From the NCBI GenBank assembly GCA_964195155.1, contig CAXMOP010000062.1, positions 13,573 through 77,572 on the forward strand: a stretch of DNA of 64,000 nucleotides. Reading direction: 5' to 3'. Position 1 is the stretch's first letter. Each line of letters opens with the position of its first letter. This DNA comes from JACZST01 sp964195155. GTDB taxonomy: Bacteria > Actinomycetota > Acidimicrobiia > Spongiisociales > UBA5794. A program made the position numbers and the translations under genes. The notes below the pieces were generated by a model. It saw only the letters and a list, made by a program, of their open reading frames with translations. It was not told the DNA's origin and ran no database searches. Shown one piece after another: positions 58,155 through 64,000 of the stretch.

Positions 58155-58889
58155 TCAGTTTGGTAGGTGCAGCGCGCAGCCTCCACACCGACGGCACGCC
58201 CATCGAGACGAGAGCGCATATTCGGCGAGGAGCAACATCGAGACCCCGATCAAGACGCTGGCGACGACGTCGGACGGCCAGTGGGCTCCGAGGTTGATGC
58301 GGCTCAGCATGACGAGGGTCACGCCGACTATGAGCAGCACTACCGATCCCCAGAAGACTGGTTTGCTCCGCGTCGCGATCCACAACGCGGGCACCACCAG
58401 CCCGAGCACGACAACCGCCGTGATCACATGGCCGCTGGGAAACGACCCGAGATTGGTTCCGACCAGGATATCTATGGGCCGGTCCCGGTCGACGATCACC
58501 TTGAGGGCGATGTCCAGCGCGATGGCGACGATGATCATGCCGGGAAAGGCCAGCGCCATCGGGCGGCACCGTTTCCACATGAGCAGGGCTGCCCCCGCGC
58601 TCAGCACCAGCGCGCCGTTGATTGAACCAAAGTTGGTGACGATCCGAAAAAAGTCGTGCAGGCCCCAACCGCGAATCCACACTGACAGCGACTCGTCGAT
58701 GGCGACCAGCCACGCCGGTTCGGTAGCGGCCCCCACCGTGAGCGCGACCGCAGCGAGGAGGGCCACGACGATTGCCGTTCTGCTGTGGAGCAGCATTGTT
58801 GAGGGCGTCGGGATCTCGGTGGTCAGTGCACCCGGTCGATGGATCTGGGACATCCTTTGTGGAACCGCAGTGCTGCTAACCCTAAGCAC
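58155..58889 (-). CDS. PAP2-superfamily phosphatase
   Basis: 244 aa with five or six helices. The three phosphatase motifs are present: KVIVDRDRP (KxxxxxxRP), FPSGHVITAVVVLGL (PSGH) and SRINLGAHWPSDVVASVLIG (SRxxxxxHxxxD). It removes phosphate from a membrane lipid such as phosphatidate or undecaprenyl pyrophosphate, with the active site outside the membrane. It is convergent with the 173-aa membrane gene. ATG 58800 would give a shorter form, but the longer start includes no extra domain. Confidence 0.9.
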   Translation of the reverse strand: MLRVSSTAVPQRMSQIHRPGALTTEIPTPSTMLLHSRTAIVVALLAAVALTVGAATEPAWLVAIDESLSVWIRGWGLHDFFRIVTNFGSINGALVLSAGAALLMWKRCRPMALAFPGMIIVAIALDIALKVIVDRDRPIDILVGTNLGSFPSGHVITAVVVLGLVVPALWIATRSKPVFWGSVVLLIVGVTLVMLSRINLGAHWPSDVVASVLIGVSMLLLAEYALSSRWACRRCGGCALHLPN

Positions 58890-59011
58890 CGATTGACGCC
58901 CAGCCGACGAATGGCACGTGGAACGAAGTCCGGTTGCCAGTTCCGAGTTCCGAGTCCTCCGGATCGCGCTCGTCGCTCCTCATCCGCAGTCTCTGCGGTC
59001 TTCTGGTCACT

Positions 59012-59039
59012 GGTCTCCTGGTCTCCTGGTCTCCTGGTC
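59012..59039 (+). repeat. 8-bp tandem repeat in the patatin leader
   Basis: GGTCTCCT is repeated three and a half times (59012-59039), preceded by related CTGGTCACT and by TTCCGAG doublets near 58943. It lies in the 206-bp region between PAP2 and patatin, which holds no gene of its own. Confidence 0.85.
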
Positions 59040-59095
59040 AATGGTCACTTGCTGCATCGTCGGAAGCATCTGTCTCAACACGGCGTTTCCACACC

Positions 59096-59953
59096 ATGGA
59101 TGCGTTTGTGCTCACCGGCGGTGGCAGCCTCGGTGCGGTGCATGTCGGGATGCTCGAAGCGCTGTATGAGCGGGGCATCGCCCCTGATCTCATCGTCGGA
59201 ACCTCGGTGGGTGCCATCAACGGGGCGTTCATCGCCTCCCGGCCCCAAACCCCCGAGACGGCTCGGTCGCTCGGAGACATCTGGCGCCGCCTGCGCCGTG
59301 CTCACGTCTTCCCGATGGACTTCGCCGGCGGTTTTCTGGGATTCGCCGGGCTGCGCAAGCACTTCGTTTCCAACCGGCCGCTGCGAAAAGTGCTGGAGGC
59401 CAACGCTGAATTCACCGACCTGGCTGATGCGCCGGTCCCGCTGCACATCGTCGCCACCGACGCCGGCACGGGCCGGGAGGTCGCCCTCGTTCGAGGCAGC
59501 CTCGTCGAAGCCGTGCTCGCCAGCTCCGCCCTTCCCGGGATTTTTCCGCCGGTGGAGTGGGAGGGCCGGTTGCTCATGGACGGCGGCATCTCCAACTACG
59601 CGCCGATCTCACACGCCATCGAGGGTGGTGCCGAAACGATCTACGTGCTTGCCAGCGGGACCGCCTGCGGTCTCGCGCAGCCACCGAAGGGCGCTATCCC
59701 GATGCTCCTGCACTCCATGGGCTTCCTGGTCACGGGGCGATTCGTGGTGGAGGTCCGTCACCTCCAGGAAAAGGCCAATCTCGTTGTCCTCCCGCCCCCA
59801 TGCCCGCTCAACGTTCCGGCACACGATTTCTCCCAGGCCGACGCGCTCATCGTGGGCTCCTACGAGACCGCTGGAGCCTTCCTCGACGAGTTCGAAGCCA
59901 CCGGGCTGGCGCCCATGCCCGATCACCTCATGCGGGTCGGACCTCACCAGTAA
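59096..59953 (+). CDS. Patatin-like phospholipase
   Basis: 285 aa from ATG 59096. The oxyanion loop FVLTGGGSLGAVHVGMLEAL, nucleophile elbow LIVGTSVGAINGAF (GxSxG) and catalytic Asp in LLMDGGISNYAPISHA (DGG) are all present, so the Ser-Asp dyad is complete. The size is that of the RssA-like group of bacterial patatins. It should hydrolyse acyl lipids in the cytoplasm or at the membrane. Longer starts upstream enter the repetitive leader and are unlikely. Confidence 0.92.
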   Translation: MDAFVLTGGGSLGAVHVGMLEALYERGIAPDLIVGTSVGAINGAFIASRPQTPETARSLGDIWRRLRRAHVFPMDFAGGFLGFAGLRKHFVSNRPLRKVLEANAEFTDLADAPVPLHIVATDAGTGREVALVRGSLVEAVLASSALPGIFPPVEWEGRLLMDGGISNYAPISHAIEGGAETIYVLASGTACGLAQPPKGAIPMLLHSMGFLVTGRFVVEVRHLQEKANLVVLPPPCPLNVPAHDFSQADALIVGSYETAGAFLDEFEATGLAPMPDHLMRVGPHQ

Positions 59954-60012
59954 CGCTCGCTTTGCTCGCTTGAGTAGCTGAGTGCTCGGCTACTCGGTGG
60001 CCGAGGGCCTGT

Positions 60013-60141
60013 CTTTGCTCCCCCCTCAGTGGGGAGTCCCGACCGTAGGGAGGGGAGGGGGGTCAAGCCATGGTCGCGACAGCGCTTTGACCCCCTCCGC
60101 CTCGCTAGCGCTCGGCACCTCCCCCTGAGGGGGAGGCAAAG
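60013..60141. repeat. REP-like nested palindromic element (129 bp)
   Basis: The ends CTTTGCTCCCCCCTCAG (60013-60029) and CTGAGGGGGAGGCAAAG (60125-60141) are nearly perfect inverted repeats. A second pair inside (GGGGTCAAG near 60058-60067 and CTTTGACCCC from 60085) is also inverted. The right arm alone forms the short hairpin CCTCCCCCTGAGGGGGAGG. Related sequence starts again at the right edge of the window and near 39050. No gene lies in 59954-60231; this element and the 8-bp array fill it. Confidence 0.8.
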
Positions 60142-60149
60142 AACGAGGC

Positions 60150-60237
60150 GGCTACTCGGCTACTCGGCTACTTCGATACTCGGCTACTCGGCTACTTCGA
60201 TACTCAGCTACTCAGCTACTCGGCTACTCGGCTACTT
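60150..60237 (-). repeat. 8-bp tandem array running into the thiolase stop
   Basis: About ten units of GGCTACTC/GGCTACTT/GATACTCA type. Read on the thiolase strand they are TAG-CCGAG units, and the first TAG is the stop codon of the gene at 60232. Related units recur at 59974-59990. As with the 15-bp array at 39595, the end of a gene seems to have been amplified. Confidence 0.8.
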
Positions 60238-61485
60238 CCTCTCCAGGATCATCGCAGCAGCGGTCGCCCCTGCGCCGCAGATGCTGACGAGGCCGTACCG
60301 GGCGTTCCGCCTGGCCATCTCGTTGGCGAGCTGGGTCACGATGCGGGCTCCGGTCGCAGCGAATGGGTGGCCGATCGCGATCGATCCACCGAGCTGGTTG
60401 AGCTTGTCCCGGTCGACCTTGCCGATCGGATCTTCCTTCCAGCCCTGCTCCCATGCCGCCAGGTTCGATGCGACCTGGCCCCCGAATGCTTCATGCATCT
60501 CGATCAGATCGAAGTCGTCGAGGGACATGCCGACGCGATGGAGCATTCGCGGCACGGCCACTCCGGGCCCCATCAGCAGGCCGTCGTCGGGGCTGATCGC
60601 GGCGAACTCGATCGCCTTGATGAACGCCAGCGGTTCGTAGCCGTGCTCCTGCGCGGCAGCCTCTGCCATGAGGACAACCGATGCCGCTCCGTCGGTGAGC
60701 GGGCTCGAGTTGCCCGCGGTGAGTGTGCCGGCAGGTGAAGGATCGAACACCGGGTTGAGCTTCGAAAGTTTCTCCATCGTCGTGTTTGGCCGGATGATCG
60801 TGTCGGAGTCGATGCCGTCGAGCGGATGGATCTCGGCGGTGAGCCTGCCGTCTTCGGTTGCGGCGGCGGCGTTCATGTGACTCAGATAGGCGATCTGGTC
60901 CTGCTCGGAGCGCGAGATGCCCCACTCTTTCACGGTGATCTCGGTGTGCTCTCCCATCGAGAGCCCGGTCGACGGCTCCGTGACCCCGGGGGGTTTGGGG
61001 ACGAAATCGCCGGGCCGGAGCCTGGCGAGGATGCCGGCCCGGTCGCGAATGGTCTTGGCGCCGCGCAGATCCGACAACACCCTCGTGGCATTGCGGCTCC
61101 ATAGAACCGATGGGTTCGACATCGACTCGACACCGCCAGCGATCCCGACCCGGCTCCGACCACCGGCGATGGCGTCGGCGACGGATTCGATCGCAGTGAT
61201 GCTGGTGATGCAGTTGTCGGTCACCGTTACTGATCGAACTGAGTCCGGCAGCTGGCTGGAGAAGTTGACCTCGCGGGCGAGGTGTGGGACCCGGGCATCG
61301 ATGGTGACGATGCCGTACACCAGCCTGTCGACGAGCGCGGGATCGAGGTCGAGCTTGGCGAGAACGCCATCGACCGAGTGCGTCCCGAGCTCGAGTGCGG
61401 TGTGTTCCTTGAGGCGGGTTCCCGCCTTGGCGAACGGGGTGCGGGCGCCGCCCATGACGGCGACGCGTTCGGTGTCTTGACTCAT
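60232..61485 (-). CDS. Thiolase (acetyl-CoA acyltransferase, FadI/FadA-like)
   Basis: 417 aa. The nucleophile Cys is in SVTVTDNCITSITAIESVAD, the other active residues are in IEMHEAFGGQVA, GGSIAIGHPFAATGARIVTQ and SICGAGATAAAMILERK. The N-terminus VAVMGGARTPFAKAGTRLKE is standard. The insertion around FVPKPPGVTEPSTGLSMGEH suggests the FadI-type degradative thiolase. It cleaves 3-ketoacyl-CoA in beta-oxidation. It overlaps the acyl-CoA oxidase-like gene by 4 bp, giving a two-gene fatty-acid degradation unit. Confidence 0.93.
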   Translation of the reverse strand: MSQDTERVAVMGGARTPFAKAGTRLKEHTALELGTHSVDGVLAKLDLDPALVDRLVYGIVTIDARVPHLAREVNFSSQLPDSVRSVTVTDNCITSITAIESVADAIAGGRSRVGIAGGVESMSNPSVLWSRNATRVLSDLRGAKTIRDRAGILARLRPGDFVPKPPGVTEPSTGLSMGEHTEITVKEWGISRSEQDQIAYLSHMNAAAATEDGRLTAEIHPLDGIDSDTIIRPNTTMEKLSKLNPVFDPSPAGTLTAGNSSPLTDGAASVVLMAEAAAQEHGYEPLAFIKAIEFAAISPDDGLLMGPGVAVPRMLHRVGMSLDDFDLIEMHEAFGGQVASNLAAWEQGWKEDPIGKVDRDKLNQLGGSIAIGHPFAATGARIVTQLANEMARRNARYGLVSICGAGATAAAMILERK

Positions 61486-63809
61486 TGGTTGGTTCCTCTC
61501 TGTTCAACGGCGGCGATCGGAGCCGCCAGGATTCGGTCCGGGATGGCAAAGGCGTCCACCAGCGCGAGGGACTCGGCTGCAACCTCACCAACCAGGTGGT
61601 CGTGGGTCTTGTTGATGGCCTTTGCGGTCGCCGCGCTGAGGCGGTGATGCTCTTGGAACCAGGAGAGATCGGCCCGGATCGCGGCCAGGCCGTGGAGCGC
61701 CCTGAGCCGCTCCAGGGTGTCGGAGAGCGAGCCGTCTTCGAGCCGGGCCACGGATTCGGTGAAGGCCTCGAGCACCAGGCGGTCGACGTGGGCGGAAGCG
61801 GCGGCGACGGCGTGGGTCTGGACTTGGGCGAAAGCGTCGAACGGCTCGACGCCATCGCCGATCCTTTGCTTGAGGCGCTGGGCCAGGGTCTTGAGCTGGT
61901 GGGCCTCGCGCCATCGAAGCTGGTCGAGCTGCCATCCGGCTTCGACCAGCCGATCGGCGTCGGTGGTGCTGATCGTGACCGGTGTCGCCTCGGTGAGCGC
62001 CCCACTCGTCCGTCGGAACAGATAGCGCACCATGCCGGTGGCACTCAACGACTCGAATTGCTGGCGAAACTCGGAGAGCAGCCCCTTGGCGACGAGCTGG
62101 GCCAATACGACGTTGTCTCCCTCGTAGGTAGTGAAGACGTCGGCATCGGCCCGCATCGTGGTCAGACGGTTCTCGGCGAGATACCCCTGCCCGCCCGTTG
62201 CCTCACGCGCCGTCTGAATCGTATCGAGGGCGTGCCAGGTGGCAAAGGCCTTCAGCCCGGCGGCGCGAGCCTCGATGCGACGGGGGTCGTCGGTTCCGTC
62301 AGCGAAGTCCTCGATCAGCGCCTCGTAGGCGAAGTGGTATGCGTAGGTGGCTGCGAGGCGGGGGATCAGCTTTTGCTGATGGACGGGGTAGTCGATCAGC
62401 AGTGACTCGCTCCCGGACGTGGCGCCGAACTGGCGGCGGCGGTGGGCATAACGCACCGCAATGGTCAGTGCAGACTTGGCGGTGTTCACGGCGGCGGCGC
62501 CGACGCCGATCCGCCCTCCGACGAGGGTGCCGATCATCGTGAAGAATCGGCGATCGGCGTCGGGGATGTCGCTGACGTACACACCGCCATCGTCGATGGA
62601 GGCGAAGCGATCGAGCAGTGCCGTCCGGGGCACCCGGACGTCGGTGAACCAGATCCTGCCGTTGTCGACACCGTTGAGGCCCCCCTTGGGGCCATTGTCC
62701 TCGATCCGGATCCCCGGGAGCACCGATCCCGCCTCGTCGCGGATAGGCACCAGCATCGCGTTCACCCCGTGGTCGGTCCCATCGACCAGCAGGCGGGCGA
62801 ACACGACGGCGAGGCGGCCATGGAGCGCAGCGTTGCCGATGTAGTCCTTGCGCGCTCGATCGTGAGGTGTAGACAGCACCAGCTCGTCGCTCGCTGCGTC
62901 GTACACCGCACGGGTCTCGAGATCTCGCACGTTCGAGCCATGCCCGGTCTCGGTCATGGCGAAACACCCGGGAAGGCGCAGCGATCCAATGTCTTGGAGG
63001 TACCTGATGTGGTGGTCGGCGGTGCCCAACTGGGCAATCGCGCCGCCGAAGAGCCCGAACTGCACACCGAACTTGGTCATCAGGCTGAGATCGTGATGGC
63101 CGAGCATGGCGAAGGCTGCAACGGCTGCACCGCGATCGTCGGCCCCATACGGTGCCGGGTAGCCGAGCGTGCCGATGCCCCCGTCGGCGAGGAGCTGCAC
63201 CCAGCGGAGGACCAGTTCCCGATACTCGTCGCGTTGCGGCTCGTCGGGATAGGCAAAATCTGGCTCTGCGAGCCGGTCGCGCAGCCTTCGTCTGATACCC
63301 GAATAGCGCCCGTCGAGCACCGCAGTGAGCGCAGCAGCGTCGTAGCGTGGTTCGGTCTTCACGATGTCGGGGAGCCGAATGGACGATCGCAGTGCTGGTG
63401 GAGCGGGACCGAGCGGTCCGTAACGGTTTTCGATCTCGGCAAGCGCCTTACGTTCGGCGCTGCTCACCGCTGCGTTCTCCCTCGTCGTCTCGGCGATGGC
63501 GATGCCGAGATCGACGGCCGAGGCCGCTGCCGGTGCGTCCAGCAGCGCCGTCCACTGGTTGATGCGTTGACGCAGCAACTCGAGATCCGCCGGTGTCGGG
63601 GGATCGGTGGGGTCGAGCCAATGGCGCAGCGCTACCTGGCAGTCGACGTCGATCCCGGGGTACAAGGCCACCGCGGTGCAAATCCCGGCGATCTCCTCGC
63701 TGGTCAGCTCACCATCCGCCCATGCCGCATACACCAGCGGCAGGAACGGCCGGACGCGTTGATCGTCGATCGCATCGGCCAGGGCGAAGTCGGTCGCTTT
63801 TTGGGGCAT
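61482..63809 (-). CDS. Acyl-CoA oxidase/dehydrogenase with N-terminal TerB-like domain
   Basis: 775 aa. Residues about 15-110 look like a TerB/tellurite-resistance helical domain (FLPLVYAAWADGELTSEEIA). Residues about 145-560 are acyl-CoA oxidase-like: LMTKFGVQFGLFGGAIAQLG, CFAMTETGHGSNVRDLETRA, YAHRRRQFGATSGSESLLID and TGGQGYLAENRLTTMRADAD, with the base Glu probably in FTTYEGDN. The rest is the C-terminal oxidase bundle. It oxidises acyl-CoA to enoyl-CoA using FAD, passing electrons to O2 or another acceptor. The TerB fusion is unusual. It is co-translated with thiolase. Confidence 0.88.
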   Translation of the reverse strand: MPQKATDFALADAIDDQRVRPFLPLVYAAWADGELTSEEIAGICTAVALYPGIDVDCQVALRHWLDPTDPPTPADLELLRQRINQWTALLDAPAAASAVDLGIAIAETTRENAAVSSAERKALAEIENRYGPLGPAPPALRSSIRLPDIVKTEPRYDAAALTAVLDGRYSGIRRRLRDRLAEPDFAYPDEPQRDEYRELVLRWVQLLADGGIGTLGYPAPYGADDRGAAVAAFAMLGHHDLSLMTKFGVQFGLFGGAIAQLGTADHHIRYLQDIGSLRLPGCFAMTETGHGSNVRDLETRAVYDAASDELVLSTPHDRARKDYIGNAALHGRLAVVFARLLVDGTDHGVNAMLVPIRDEAGSVLPGIRIEDNGPKGGLNGVDNGRIWFTDVRVPRTALLDRFASIDDGGVYVSDIPDADRRFFTMIGTLVGGRIGVGAAAVNTAKSALTIAVRYAHRRRQFGATSGSESLLIDYPVHQQKLIPRLAATYAYHFAYEALIEDFADGTDDPRRIEARAAGLKAFATWHALDTIQTAREATGGQGYLAENRLTTMRADADVFTTYEGDNVVLAQLVAKGLLSEFRQQFESLSATGMVRYLFRRTSGALTEATPVTISTTDADRLVEAGWQLDQLRWREAHQLKTLAQRLKQRIGDGVEPFDAFAQVQTHAVAAASAHVDRLVLEAFTESVARLEDGSLSDTLERLRALHGLAAIRADLSWFQEHHRLSAATAKAINKTHDHLVGEVAAESLALVDAFAIPDRILAAPIAAVEQRGTNQ

Positions 63810-64000
63810 ACACCAGTGGGAACACCGCGGTCCACACCCACAATTCCGACAGTGTCTTGAATACGGCGCTTGCGTGCCTACCGACGGCCGAACGCTGCTC
63901 CACTGCCGGCTCTGCCGACCCTGGTGTCATTGATTTCGTAGGACATGCCGGAGCTGGACGTGCCGAGCGAAGCGAGGCGGCTTCGTTGCCTCCCCCTCAG
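63810..64000. other. Leader of the oxidase gene and start of a REP-like element
   Basis: No gene is seen in these 191 bp. The final 41 bases (GCCGAGCGAAGCGAGGCGGC and CTTCGTTGCCTCCCCCTCAG) match, reversed, the right part of the element at 60093-60141, so a further copy of the palindromic family is cut by the window edge. Confidence 0.65.

Noticed and set aside
60150..60237. CRISPR array or attachment site
   Set aside because: 8-bp contiguous units without spacers, and no integrase nearby.

Overview
The window is a GC-rich, gene-dense bacterial chromosome segment. Several genes point to an actinobacterium, probably an uncultured Acidimicrobiia-like lineage: a bacterial proteasome activator (Bpa) ending in GQYL, a DevR/DosR-type regulator with a GAF kinase, a PPOX-class F420-type oxidoreductase and a DUF1876-like protein. 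That placement is inference. No rRNA, tRNA, CRISPR array, phage or intact insertion sequence was seen.

Layout. (1) 1-2.1 kb: sulfur handling (tail of a sulfide:quinone oxidoreductase-like flavoprotein, DsrC/TusE-like carrier, DsrE2-like protein, AhpD-like protein, cupin), then an unknown gene pair and a decayed copy of the cupin. (2) 3-7.4 kb: secreted beta-propeller/FG-GAP protein, SDR epimerase, a conserved unknown and an EamA transporter. (3) 7.5-12.9 kb: a tightly overlapped group 3b NiFe sulfhydrogenase operon (beta, cyclic-nucleotide-binding protein, gamma, delta, alpha, maturation protease, short HypA, HypC). (4) 13.1-21.4 kb: an Fe-S Rrf2 regulator divergent from a type II DMSO-reductase-family operon (membrane protein, 1151-aa TAT-exported alpha, 104-aa unknown, Fe-S beta, TorD chaperone, heme-b gamma) that looks most like Nitrospira/anammox-type nitrite oxidoreductase, behind a near-consensus promoter. 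(5) 21.4-24.9 kb: Lrp regulator divergent from tandem tyrosine phenol-lyase and tryptophanase. (6) 24.9-27.2 kb: a decayed zone with three gene tails around two intact genes. (7) 27.3-31.8 kb: PEP carboxylase, adenylate/guanylate cyclase, Bpa. (8) 31.9-43 kb: a dormancy-like block (PPOX protein, DevS/DevR-like pair, DHOD-like protein, pyruvate:ferredoxin oxidoreductase, DUF1876-like protein, tandem Usp, PEP synthase). (9) 43.1-47.3 kb: arsenite-oxidase-like molybdoenzyme and Rieske subunit, divergent from a membrane cytochrome c and two tiny membrane proteins. (10) 47.4-59.9 kb: glycosyltransferase, hexapeptide acyltransferase, two related membrane proteins, a frameshifted acyl-CoA dehydrogenase, cyclopropane synthase, a rifampicin-phosphotransferase-like enzyme, PAP2 phosphatase and patatin. 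(11) 60-63.8 kb: thiolase and a TerB-acyl-CoA oxidase fusion, bordered by palindromic and short tandem repeats.

How it may fit together. The region looks like an energy-flexibility island. Reductant could come from sulfide, H2 and possibly nitrite or arsenite. The POR/PEP synthase/PEP carboxylase set can move carbon between acetyl-CoA, pyruvate, PEP and oxaloacetate. Five GGG-N8-CCC-like intergenic sequences resemble the mycobacterial DosR box. They lie upstream of the PPOX gene, the DevR/DevS-like pair, the POR operon, the DUF1876/Usp genes and the cytochrome c/arsenite-oxidase pair, and the DevR-like protein keeps the DosR recognition-helix string. Together they suggest one hypoxia- or redox-controlled regulon. 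This is the most interesting system-level hypothesis here, along with the NXR-like operon.
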